The notes beneath the pieces are model-generated. The model was not told the DNA's origin. It ran no database searches and worked only from the letters and a program-made list of their open reading frames with translations. Below, piece by piece: positions 52,305-62,510 of a stretch of 64,000 nucleotides of DNA. The position numbers and the translations under genes are program-made. Within the stretch, counting starts at the first letter, position 1. Each line of letters opens with the position of its first letter. Origin of the DNA: Willaertia magna (lineage: Eukaryota; Heterolobosea; Eutetramitea; Acrasida; Naegleriidae); NCBI GenBank assembly GCA_902984215.1, contig CADWAF010000398.1:1-64000 (forward strand). Direction: 5' to 3'.

Positions 52305-53672
52305 ATGAATAATTTACGGATTAATGTTGGTGATGTACTGTTATTATCTTCATCATCGGGATTGACAACAGCACCAAGTAAAATTGTTAAATATTGTTTA
52401 TTTATATATTTATTTATTGTTAATTGTACAATGATTTATTCTTTTCAAACAAATCAATTATTGGATAGTGAACCAAAATATGATATAAAAATTACTGAAA
52501 ACTTTGCTTTTCTTCCTCATGAAATAAAAACCTCTCCAATGATCTTAATGAATTTTGAGAATGAACTTCATAGATGTTTTATTCCAAAACCTAAACCAAT
52601 GACAAAAGAAAATGAAACTATAAAGAAAACTCAAGAAGATGAATTAAATAAAATTATCCAACATGAACTTTTCCAGAAATACCAAAATTCATGTTATTTT
52701 AGAATAACTGGTTGGTGGATCTTTGAATTTTGTTTTAATAAATTTGTGAGACAATTCCATCAAGAACAACAGAAAGTAACAATGGAATATTTTCTCGGTC
52801 ACACCTTAGAACCTACTTTAAATGCAGCAGGACCATCTACTACAACTACACCTGGAGGACAACAACAATCTAAGGTATTTAAACCATTAACTAATTATAA
52901 AGTTGTTTTAAATGATAAAAATCCTGAAGATAGTTATATTTCAATTCCTTTTGATAAGGGAACAAGTTGTGATTTAACTAAACAACCTAGAACTGTTGAA
53001 ATACGTATGTATTGTGCAACTGATTTAAAAAGAAGACAATTGACTACACCTGGAGCTACAAGTGAAACCCATGCTCATTTCATTGGTGATATTGAAGAAC
53101 CAAGTACTTGTAATTATTTATTAAAGTTTTATTCGAATTATGTTTGTAATTTAGAAGGGTTTTCACCAAAGAAAGAAGATTTAAATGAAAATTCAATTTA
53201 TTGTATACCTGATAGTGTAATTAATGAAGAAGAGAATGATATTATACCTTTCGGCAGTCCAACAAGTGAAGAAGCAGAAATTGAAGAAGAAGAAAAGAAA
53301 GAAGCATTGAAAAATGGATTAGAAAAAGAAGAGAAAACAGTAGAAGTAAGCCCAACAATTAGTATTAGTATGGAAGATATGGGAGGTTTTTTTATTGATA
53401 GTAAGGGAAATAAGAAGAGGATTGATAGTAATGGAAATATTATTGAAGATGAAACGGTTTCAACAACTGATGATAATGTAAAGTTAGAAAAAGTTATAAT
53501 AGATAGTAATGGTAACTTGGAGCAAATAGTTGAGAATGAAAGTATGGGGAAAGAGGAAATTGTTCCAAATAAAAAAGAAGAAGAAAAAGTGGAAGAAAAA
53601 GTAGAAAAGAAAGAAGAAAATACAGGGAAAGATACTAAGGAACCTCTTAATAATAATAAGATGGTAATTTAA
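52305..53672 (+). CDS. OS-9/Yos9-like ER lectin with MRH domain
   Basis: 455 residues. A hydrophobic segment near residues 28-46 (VKYCLFIYLFIVNCTMIYSF) is a signal peptide or anchor. The OS-9 core follows: a Cys before an aromatic-rich strand in NSCYFRITGWWIFEFCFNKF with VRQFHQEQQ, matching the mannose-binding WW and Gln/Arg pattern, then a Lys/Asp-rich middle, RTVEIRMYCATDL and EEPSTCNYLLKFYSNYVCNL, which close the MRH domain with its Cys pairs. OS-9 proteins recognise trimmed mannose on misfolded glycoproteins and hand them to the HRD1 ubiquitin ligase. The C-terminal 150 residues are acidic and low in complexity, without a KDEL-type signal. Confidence 0.78.
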   Translation: MNNLRINVGDVLLLSSSSGLTTAPSKIVKYCLFIYLFIVNCTMIYSFQTNQLLDSEPKYDIKITENFAFLPHEIKTSPMILMNFENELHRCFIPKPKPMTKENETIKKTQEDELNKIIQHELFQKYQNSCYFRITGWWIFEFCFNKFVRQFHQEQQKVTMEYFLGHTLEPTLNAAGPSTTTTPGGQQQSKVFKPLTNYKVVLNDKNPEDSYISIPFDKGTSCDLTKQPRTVEIRMYCATDLKRRQLTTPGATSETHAHFIGDIEEPSTCNYLLKFYSNYVCNLEGFSPKKEDLNENSIYCIPDSVINEEENDIIPFGSPTSEEAEIEEEEKKEALKNGLEKEEKTVEVSPTISISMEDMGGFFIDSKGNKKRIDSNGNIIEDETVSTTDDNVKLEKVIIDSNGNLEQIVENESMGKEEIVPNKKEEEKVEEKVEKKEENTGKDTKEPLNNNKMVI

Positions 53673-54898
53673 TGAATATCCTTTTGTAGTAATTCTGTCT
53701 GATTTGATTTAGTTTCCAGCCAACAAAAAATACGTCAACAAGACTTTTGTAAAATACATTTAATTTGATTGTGATAAATGACTATTTTTAAAATAAGTTA
53801 TTAGTTCACTGCGGCCTATTCAAACCCAGAATTCAGACAGTTTTTTATCAAAAACAAATGAATGAAATGTTTTTCTGAAACACCTAGGTTGTCAAATTGT
53901 GGGAGCAATCCCTTCATGCAGCAACAATACAATCTGCCATGTTCTTCAATCCACCAAAAATATTCTTGTAATCGCCAAAAAAAAATCGAAATGTTGATAA
54001 AATGACTTCATCCCCGAAGTTTGAAAGTTTCTTATTAACAGTTTGGCGATGAGTTTATGGTAATTTCCATCATATGGTAAGTAGTAAGAAAAATTACAAA
54101 TTTTTATCTAAATAACAAAAAAACTCTTTCTATGTATCAAAGAGTGAAAGAGTTTACTTGTTTCAAATCCGAAGCATACCACCTACATGTAGTACTTTAA
54201 TATACATCCCGTAGCAACCAAAAAAAAAACAGATATGATTGATTGTTATGAAAAAAATAAGTTACCTCCAACACAAACAAGAAAACGGTGGTAGTTGCCT
54301 ATCCAAAAAATTTTAGAGCCAAAAATTCTGTCTTCCATATTTAGATTTCCTGAAGAAAAAATAATTTCGTATTGTAATACAACCCACCAAAAACAATCAA
54401 AAAAAAATAATTCTAGAAGAACTTTTAAAAGTTGAACCTACCCAATCCCTCAACTTCACAACACCACCTGACTTGTTCGATAGATACGTAGTAGTCTGGT
54501 ACTTATAAACCAAAGAATAATAATAATACTTGCGATTAGTATTCCTATTTGAATATAACTATAACCCAATTGGTTTTAATTATTTTTTTTAATTGGTTTT
54601 AATTCTTTCCTATTAACCTCTAGATCATCACCTTCATAGGAAAGCTAATTACTTTTTATTAGTTACCGTTCAGCTAAACAGAAACAAAACTTTTACTCCC
54701 TAAACAACTAAAACACATTCCAACATTAACCTGTTGAGTTGTTTATCTAATTTACATTAACCTACTACCCAACTCCATTGCGAGAAGCTTTTCCAATCAA
54801 TACAAATAGCGTAATATTGAGTTTTATTGCTATTATATTCCAAAACAAATCCCCATTTACCAAACAATTAAACCCCAATATATTCCAATTAACTACTG
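53673..54898. other. Large gene-poor interval of normal complexity
   Basis: About 1.2 kb with no convincing reading frame, yet with much more balanced composition than the AT deserts. It contains several C/A-rich stretches, a CGCCAAAAAAAAA word (53973-53985) and a strong inverted repeat (54121-54155). A non-coding RNA gene, a long 5' leader of the SGF29-like gene or a control region are all possible. Confidence 0.5.
54121..54155. other. 10-bp perfect inverted repeat with 15-base loop
   Basis: AAACTCTTTC (54121-54130) pairs perfectly with GAAAGAGTTT (54146-54155). It is the strongest hairpin in this interval. Its role is unknown. Confidence 0.55.
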
Positions 54899-55933
54899 AT
54901 GAAATACGAAAACATAAGTGTTGAATACTTGAAAAGTGTTCCTCTTAAGAAGAGATGTATTTATCAGCAGATAATATCCTGCAAACAAACAAACAATGGT
55001 GTAAAAACCGCTAATACTACAACTTTAAGTAAAGTGAAGGAAGAGATGGTTGATGAGAATTCAAATAGATTAATACATTCCCATCAATCTATAGTTAATA
55101 ATTCATCCTCACTTGTTTCTTCACCTGATTCTTCATCATCAACACTTTCTCCTTTGAATCAAGTTTCAGGTGATAATCCATCCCTTTCCAATAACACTAC
55201 TAATCAATTCAACAATAATAACAGCCATGAATCTTCATCTTCTTCACCCGAACGTAAGAATAGTTCAAAGAAGAGAAGAAAATTTGTAAATAGAAGGCTA
55301 AAAGAGGATAATAAGCATAATGTAGAGGATTCAGAGTATTCTTCAGGAGAGGAAAATGAAGAAGAATCTAATTATTGCAATCGTCCAGTACAACAATCTA
55401 ATAGTGATCAATCTTGGATAGAAACTAATCCAATTGAATTAAAACCTGCAAAAAAGAAGATAAAACAAGTTGAAGAAGAAACTAAGAATGAGGAAATAAT
55501 AACGAAGAAAGATATTACAATTACTAATGGATCAAAAGTTGCTGCAAGAATTGGTAGTTCTAATGATGAAGGCTGCGAAGAAGGTTTTTGGATTTTAGCC
55601 TCTGTTGTTAAATATATTCCTGATAAACAAAAATATGAAGTAGAAGATGAAGACTCTGATGATGAAGATGGTGGAAAACATTATAAATTAAAGAAAGAAT
55701 GTTTAGTACCTATTTCAACTGAATTTTCACAACATAAGATTTTGAAAAAGGGTGAGAAATGCTTAGCAATTTTCCCTGATACAACAACTTTTTATTCGGC
55801 TATTGTGGATTCATCTCCTACACCATTTCAAAGATATTATTATCTTAGATTTGATGATGATACAGAGGATGGTAAAACACCTTTACGTAAAGTTAATTAT
55901 AAATATGTAATGAGTTGTCCACCAAGTGTGTAG
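54899..55933 (+). CDS. SGF29: SGF29 homologue (SAGA-associated tandem Tudor protein)
   Basis: 344 residues. The C-terminal 140 residues form the SGF29 double-Tudor domain: GSKVAARIGSSNDEGCEEGF, WILASVVKYIPDKQKYEVED, then GEKCLAIFPDTTTFYSAIVD, YYYLRFDDDTEDGKTPLRKV and NYKYVMSCPPSV. Conserved aromatic and acidic residues of the H3K4me3 pocket (Asp-rich DEDSDDED loop, YYYLRFDDD) are there. SGF29 tethers the SAGA histone acetyltransferase complex to H3K4me2/3. The N-terminal 190 residues are Ser/Asn-rich and disordered; the coiled coil seen in other SGF29 proteins is not evident. The start ATG is not preceded by the usual A run. Confidence 0.85.
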   Translation: MKYENISVEYLKSVPLKKRCIYQQIISCKQTNNGVKTANTTTLSKVKEEMVDENSNRLIHSHQSIVNNSSSLVSSPDSSSSTLSPLNQVSGDNPSLSNNTTNQFNNNNSHESSSSSPERKNSSKKRRKFVNRRLKEDNKHNVEDSEYSSGEENEEESNYCNRPVQQSNSDQSWIETNPIELKPAKKKIKQVEEETKNEEIITKKDITITNGSKVAARIGSSNDEGCEEGFWILASVVKYIPDKQKYEVEDEDSDDEDGGKHYKLKKECLVPISTEFSQHKILKKGEKCLAIFPDTTTFYSAIVDSSPTPFQRYYYLRFDDDTEDGKTPLRKVNYKYVMSCPPSV

Positions 55934-56256
55934 AATAGAATTTTTATCAAGCATTGATTTTACTTTGTATTACCTGTAAATGAATAACAAATAAATTATT
56001 GTATGGTGTATCAATTCATTCATTCCGATTAATTCATTGAACTCAAAAACAATTACCAGTCAATTGGTGCCAGAATTAGCTTTTTATTTAAAAATACAAT
56101 GGACATACTTGAAATTGCCTCATTTTGTTTGATGGTTAGCATAAAGCGGCTTTCATGGAAAATTGATCAAAGGAGATTTTGAAACACAAATTACAAAAGG
56201 TCTTGCTGGGGAAAAGCCTATTGGTTTAAATCATAAAAAAAATTCCTCAAAACAAA
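55934..56256. other. Intergenic region upstream of catalase
   Basis: About 320 bases without recognisable genes or repeats; probable 3' region of SGF29 and promoter of catalase. Confidence 0.4.
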
Positions 56257-57837
56257 ATGTCCAACTATAATTACGACTATAACAAGTACGTAGCCTTTGC
56301 CGTAATGATCTTAATTCTAACCGTATAATGTATTAAATTATAATAACAATAGTACTTTAACTGATGAATTTGGTCATCCAGTAGTTGATAATAACAATTC
56401 ATTAACTGCAGGAACTAATGGTCCAATTCTTTTACAAGATACCTATTTAATCTCTAAACTTGCTCATTTTGACCGTGAAAGAATTCCAGAAAGAGTTGTA
56501 CACGCAAAAGGTGCAGGTGCTCACGGATAGTAAGTAGTACATTTGTTATTATCTTTAAATAATTAAAATATAAAAGTTTTGAAGTTACACATGACGTAAC
56601 AAAATACACTAAAGCAGCCTTCTTAAATAGAGTTGGTAAAAGAACACCATTATTCACAAGATTTTCAACAGTTGGTGGAGAAAAGGGAAGTGCAGATTCC
56701 GAAAGGGATCCAAGAGGATTTGCAGTTAAATTCTACACTGAAGAAGGAAATTATGATTTTGTTGGTAATAATACACCAGTATTCTTTATTCGTGACACTA
56801 TTAAATTCCCAGACTTTATTCATACTCAAAAAAGAGATCCACAATCTAATTTAAAGAACCCAAATATGTTTTGGGACTTTTTATCTTTAACACCTGAATC
56901 AACACATCAACTTACAGTTTTATTTAGTGATAGAGGTACTCCTGCAACTTATCGTCATATGCATGGATTTTCTGGACATACTTTTAAATTAGTTAATCAA
57001 CAAGGAGAAGCATTTTGGTGTAAGATTCACTTTTTAACTGAACAAGGTATTAAGAATTTAACAAGAGAAGAAGCAATGAAGATTTCAGGTGAAGATCCAG
57101 ATCATGCAACTAGAGATTTATTTAATTCTATTCAACAAGGTAATTTCCCTGCATGGAAGATGTATTTCCAAGTAATGCCATTAGAAGATGCACCTAAATA
57201 TCGTTATGATATATTTGATATTACAAAAGTTTGGCCACATAAAGATTATCCATTAATTCCAGTTGGTAGATTTGTATTAAATAGAAATCCAACTAATTAT
57301 TTTGCTGAAGTTGAACAATCTGCATTTAGTCCAGCTAATTTAGTTCCAGGTATTGAGGCATCACCAGATAAGATGCTTCAAGGTAGATTATTCTCTTATA
57401 ATGATACACATCGTCATCGTTTAGGTCCAAATTATGCACAAATCCCAATTAATGCTCCATTAAAATCTAAATTAAATACTCAATTCAGAGATGGTTTTAT
57501 GGCAATTAATGGTAATGGTGGTAATGCTCCAAATTATGAACCAAATTCATTCAATGGACCAACTGAAGCAAAACATTTAATTGAACACCCATTAAATATT
57601 CATGGTACTATTGTACGTACTAAACATACACATCCAAATGATGATTTTGTTCAAGCAGGTATTTTATATCGTGAAGTAATGTCAGAATATGATCGTACAA
57701 GATTAATTGATAATATTGTAAGTCACATGAAGAATGCACGTAAAGATATACAATTAAGAGCATTACAAAACTTCTTTAAGGCAGATAAAGATTATGGTCG
57801 TCGTATTGCTGAAGGATTAGGTTTAAATAATTTATAA
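56257..57837 (+). CDS. Haem catalase (small-subunit type), three exons
   Basis: Exons 56257-56285 (29 nt), 56353-56529 and 56577-57837; introns of 67 and 47 bp. The product is 488 residues, as in small-subunit catalases. His60 in [20 protein letters not shown] is the distal catalytic His. The catalytic Asn lies in [13 protein letters not shown], and the haem-ligating Tyr in [34 protein letters not shown] and [20 protein letters not shown] are fully conserved. It breaks down hydrogen peroxide. The C-terminus ends LGLNNL, comparable to the non-canonical peroxisomal signal (ANL) of animal catalase, so peroxisomal import is possible but not certain. Both splice junctions fall inside conserved residues and restore the frame. 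Confidence 0.96.
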
Positions 57838-57934
57838 ATTGTTATTTAATAATTAATATCATTGTACTTTAAAATAAATACTTTTTGAAAAATACTTGTA
57901 TTTCCGATAAGAAACATCTTCAATTAATAAAAAA

Positions 57935-58363
57935 ATGTCCTTCTTACTTCCTCATTTAAATTCTGGTTGGGCAGTGGATCAAGCAATTGTTACGGAAGAA
58001 GATAGAGTAGTTGTTATTAGATTTGGACATGATAATGATCCTACTTGTATGGAAATGGATGAAACTTTAAGTAAAATTGCAGAAAAAGTAAAGAATATGG
58101 CTGTAATTTATTTAGTTGATATAACAAAAGTTCCAGATTTTAATAAAATGTATGAATTATATGATAATTGCACAGTTATGTTTTTTTATAGAAATAAACA
58201 TATTATGATTGATTTAGGAACAGGAAATAATAATAAAATTAATTGGGCTATAACTGAGAAACAAGAAATGATTGATATAATTGAAACTGTTTATAGAGGT
58301 GCATCTAAAGGTAGAGGTTTAGTTATTTCTCCAAAAGATTATTCAACACGTTATCGATATTAA
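57935..58363 (+). CDS. TXNL4A: DIM1 / TXNL4A, U5 snRNP 15-kDa thioredoxin-like protein
   Basis: 142 residues, exactly the length of human and yeast counterparts. The sequence follows the family throughout: MSFLLPHLNSGWAVDQAI, VVVIRFGHDNDPTCMEMDE, IYLVDITKVPDFNKMYELYD, VMFFYRNKHIMIDLGTGNNN and YRGASKGRGLVISPKDYSTR. The thioredoxin CxxC is replaced by DPTC as expected. It is an essential component of the U4/U6.U5 tri-snRNP. No intron. Confidence 0.98.
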   Translation: MSFLLPHLNSGWAVDQAIVTEEDRVVVIRFGHDNDPTCMEMDETLSKIAEKVKNMAVIYLVDITKVPDFNKMYELYDNCTVMFFYRNKHIMIDLGTGNNNKINWAITEKQEMIDIIETVYRGASKGRGLVISPKDYSTRYRY

Positions 58364-58508
58364 TATTTAAAATGTATTAGCTCTTTAAAATATGACGTCA
58401 CATTACAATAAATTTAATAATATTATTACATATAAAACAAAATATTAAATACATTTTAAGCTTTCGTAAATAGTCAATTTTTGAAAATTATTGTAAAGTA
58501 AAAAAAAA

Positions 58509-60408
58509 ATGAATAAACATGCAATGCCTTCTTCCTTCAAATCTAATTTAATAAAACCTACGTCTTATGGAAGTACAAGTAATAGTAGTCCGAGTCCTTC
58601 CTTGTCACTACAATCAACTGAACAAGCAAAAGAATTTTCTTCTAATGCAGAAACAACATATTCAACAATAACTTCAAATAATTCACCAAATATATTAAAA
58701 GTACATGCTTTATTTGTAGATTTAGCTTATGCTTTAGGAATATATGGAATAAATTCAAGTAGATTAGAAATGCATATTAATAGATTAAGAAAAGCATTAC
58801 CTTTCATTGAAGTACATTTTAGATATACACCAACAAGTATTTGGATTTGTTTTACACCAAAACCAATTGAGGAAAATATTCAACCAACAGTTAATTTACA
58901 AAAAGAAGAAGAACAATTAAAAGATGAAGGATATATAGAGAAATTATATAATTATCATCATGTTACAAGAAATAGTTATAATAATTTATTAACAGATTCA
59001 AATCATGATTCCTTTTTAAGGAAATCTAAATTTTATTTTATTAAATTAGATGAATATGATGATTTAGAAGATATGGATCTTGTAAAATTATGTGAATTAG
59101 ATCAATTAGCTTTTAATTTCCCTCAACAATTAGCTATTTCTGGAATGGATGAATTAAATGAAATGATTGATGATCTTAGAGAAAGAATTAGATCAATTAT
59201 TTCAAATTATTCCTTTTTTAGAGCTTCTGTATCTATAATGATTGCAAATATTATCTCTGCAGGTTGTTGGACTTTGTATTATGATGGATCTTATATTGAA
59301 ATGTTTTGTGGATTTATAGTTGGTATATGGATGGGTATTTTAAGTGCAATTTCAGAGAAATATCCTTCTTTTTTAAGGGTTTTACCTTTCATGTCAGCTG
59401 TTGTTGCAGGTTTAGTTGCTTCTTTATTAAAACTTTTCTTTTCTCATGTGATGAGTAATGAATTGAGACAAAAATATCCTTTTTCTGTTTTTTTAATTAC
59501 TTTATGTTCATTATTTAATTTATTACCTGGTGTATCATTTACGAGTGGAATTTCAGGTAGGTTTTAAATATTTTAAAATCATTATAAATCATTTTAAATT
59601 ATAAAGAACTAGCCTCAAAGAATTTAGTTTCAGGGGCAGTAAGAATTTTCTTTGGTTTTATGACAATATTGCAAATGGGTTTTGGAATATTAGTTGCTGA
59701 TAAAATATCTTATTTATTTAATATGTCACTAACAAAGAATGATGATTACTTTTTACAAGGAGATAAAGATAGAGAAGATTTACCTTTATGGATTGGTTGT
59801 TCGTTTTTGCCATTTATATTGGTAAGTGTGACAGTTATTGATTTAATAATTATTAATATTATAAAAGATTGGTAATTATTTTGATTATAAAATTCCATTG
59901 GTATTTAGGAATCCTTATTTTGAAGGATATCACTTTTTATCTAAACCAAGTTTTTTAACAAGAACGGTGAGAGCCTTTAAGAATATTCATTGGACAACTT
60001 TAATTGCAAATATTGTTGTATCCTATGCTGTATATATTATAACAACAATAGCAGATGATTTATTTGGAGAGGAAATGAGTGCCTTACTTGGTGCTTTTGT
60101 TGGTAAGTAATATTACTTTACTATTTGAGAATTAACTTTTTAAAAAAGCTGGAGCTATAGGGAATGCTTATTCTTATTTTACAAATAAGCCAGAGTTATT
60201 GGTTTCAATTTGTGGTTTGGATTATCTTGTTCCATCAACTTATGGGGCAGTAGGGATTGCAAAGTTTTATAGTCGTGGAAGTGAGGGTACAGATGAATTG
60301 AAATCAGGAATAAGTTTTATTGCAGATTTGTTGGTAATTCATCTTTCAATGTCAATTGGATTGCTTTTGGCAGATTTGTGTGTTCCAAGCAGAAAAGAAA
60401 GAGAATAA
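58509..60408 (+). CDS. ThrE/Prm10-like multispan transporter, four exons
   Basis: Exons 58509-59556, 59607-59871, 59909-60102 and 60149-60408; introns of 50, 37 and 46 bp, all in frame. The product is 588 residues. The soluble N-terminal part (LFVDLAYALGIYGINSSRLE, PFIEVHFRYTPTSIWICFTP) and the first span group (VSIMIANIISAGCWTLYYDG, VLPFMSAVVAGLVASLLKLF) match the ThrE domain (DUF1212). A second block of spans (IFFGFMTILQMGFGILVADK, LIANIVVSYAVYIITTIADD) and a closing GISFIADLLVIHLSMSIGLL follow. Roughly ten spans. Bacterial relatives export threonine and serine; fungal Prm10 has no known substrate. Its stop codon overlaps the terminator of the opposite tRNA. Confidence 0.87.
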
Positions 60409-60411
60409 AAA
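60407..60411 (-). terminator. Pol III T-run of the tRNA-Phe-like gene
   Basis: Five T residues on the - strand follow six bases after the tRNA 3' end. The same bases include part of the TAA stop codon of the ThrE-like gene on the + strand. Confidence 0.6.
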
Positions 60412-60416
60412 GATAT

Positions 60417-60490
60417 ATCCCCAGGTGCTATTCGAACGCCCGACCTTGCAACCTTCAATTGCATGCTCTCCCAATCTGAGCTACCGGGGC
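60417..60490 (-). tRNA. tRNA-Phe(GAA)-like gene with mismatched T stem
   Basis: Reading the - strand: acceptor GCCCCGG with CTGGGGA (six pairs including one G:U; the first position is a G-A mismatch), D stem GCTC/GAGC, anticodon stem TGCAA/TTGCA around TTGAAGG with anticodon GAA, then T arm GGGCG-TTCGAAT-AGCAC. In the T stem two of five positions are G-A mismatches, and the B box is altered. A T5 terminator follows. Either a recent tRNA pseudogene, a tRNA needing correction, or an assembly error. Confidence 0.7.
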
Positions 60491-61341
60491 AATAAAATTG
60501 TTATTTAAAGAATTGGTAGTAAATGTAAATATTAAATATAAAAAATACAAAAAATAAAAGGTTTTTAAAATTAGATTATATTTAATTATAATTATACACT
60601 TTACATCATACCTTGTCCTAAGACTTACATTAATTTTTCTTTACTTAATAAAAAACAATTTAAACTCTTAATTAAAAAATAATTAAAAAATAAAAATAAT
60701 ATTTATAAAAATAATAATTACTATAAAAATTTTATCTTATTCAGATTAAAATAATTTTTTTAGGTTAATATTCTTTTATATATTAATTATAATTCTTTTT
60801 ATTATTAAAATCAATAAAAATAATTTACTAAACATCTCATTTATTAACTTTTAACTTATTACAAATAAATAGACAAATATTTTTTATAAATAATAATTAT
60901 CAAGCAATAAAAAATAATATTATATTATTAACAAATAATAAATTTATTTATTTATCATCAATTAAAAAGTATAATTATTAATTGTTATTATTTATTGAAT
61001 ACAAAAATTGTAATAATTAAAAATAATTAAAAAATATTTTACAAAATGCTTACAAAAAATAAAAAAATTATAAGTTGTGCTTTGTATTAAATTGGATATA
61101 TATATATTATTATAAAAATTTAACATAAAAAGCTTTATTATTATTTAATTATATTAACTTTAATAATACATAAACACATTATTTATTGTTACAAAAATTT
61201 TTTTATTAAAAAAGAAAAGCTATTATTATTTAATTTTTTTTAGTAATACTTAAAATTTAATCTTTAAATTTACAATTTTTTAATAACATTTTTTTTTTAA
61301 AAAAATTACTATAAAATATTCATATAAGTATAAAAAATATT

Positions 61342-62510
61342 AAAAAATAGTATAAATTTATATTGTTTTTATAATTTTAAAAATAAAATAAAAGTATATA
61401 AATTTATATTTTTTAACTCAACAAAAATAATAAAAACAGTATAAATTTATATTGTTTTTACTAATATTTAATAAAAAATTAATAAAAACAGTATAAATTT
61501 ATACTGTTTTTTAAATAAAAAATATTTTTTTAAAAAATTTAACATCAAATATTTTATTTTATTTAGATATATAATAATTTATTTATTATCTAATCTCATA
61601 ATATACTATTTATTTTTTTAATTTTTTTCTTAAAATTATTTTTTTTGTTCATTTATTTATAAAAAAAATTTTATATTTTCTGTTGTCTCTTTATTTATAA
61701 AATAAAAAATTTTTTTTTATTTTTTTATTTTAAAAATTAATTAATTGTATAGATTTTTTTTAAAGATTAATTTTTTAAAGTTTTATTAGTTTTTTTTATT
61801 AAATAATTTATTAAATTTTTTTTTAGTTTTTTTTAGTTTTTTTTATTTATATGATTTGTTTTTTAGATTAATAATTATTTCATTAATAAATAAATGTTAT
61901 TTATTATAAAAAATTGATATTTTTAATAAATTAAAAATATTTTATTTTATTTTTTAAAGTTTTTTAAATTTTAAATTTAAAATATACTCAAAAATTTTTA
62001 AATATTATTAATTATTAACATTTTTATTTGTAAAAAATTGGTTTTAAAATTAATTTAAAAAAGAAATAATTATAAAATAGAATTTATAAATTAAATTTAT
62101 TAAAAATTATATAAAATTATATAATTTTTAAAAAAATTTATTTTTGTTTTTATTATTAATTTTTAAATTTTATTTTATTTAAATATAAAAAACTAATAAA
62201 ATATCATTTTATACCATCTAAAAAATGATGGTAAAATAAAAATGAAAAAATAGGGAAAAAAATTTAAAAATTTTAAAAAATAGTATAAATTTATATTGTT
62301 TTTGAATTAAAAAATATAAATTTATATTCTTATAAACTAAATTTATCCATTTTACAAATTTTTTTATTTGTTGAGGTAAATTTAAGTTTATTATAATAAA
62401 TTTAAATTTGTATACATTTTTAAAAAATTTAAAAAAATATTAAAGATATTTTATTTAAATAAAAAAATTCTTTGTAAAAATAATAAAATTAATATAAATT
62501 TATACTTTTT
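61342..62510. repeat. Family of short palindromes with TATAAATTTATA core
   Basis: A perfect palindrome with core CAGTATAAATTTATACTG and A5/T5 flanks lies at 61484-61511. Near-identical copies lie at 61342-61370 (TAG...TTG variant), 61432-61459 (CAG...TTG variant) and 62275-62303. Weaker relatives around ATATAAATTTATA lie at 61396-61409, about 62310-62330 and 62491-62508. The spacing is irregular. Their arms and flanks are more alike than base composition requires. Confidence 0.65.
61990..62200 (+). repeat. Diverged dispersed repeat, copy 2
   Basis: TTTTTATTTGTAAAAAATT (from about 62021), TTAATTTAAAAAAGA and TTATTATTAATTTTTAAATT recur here in the same order and similar spacing as at 26641-26850, with substitutions between. 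Confidence 0.45.

Noticed and set aside
61342..62510. Reading the palindrome cluster as a CRISPR array
   Set aside because: The spacing is irregular, spacers are not unique sequences of constant length, and the host is eukaryotic.
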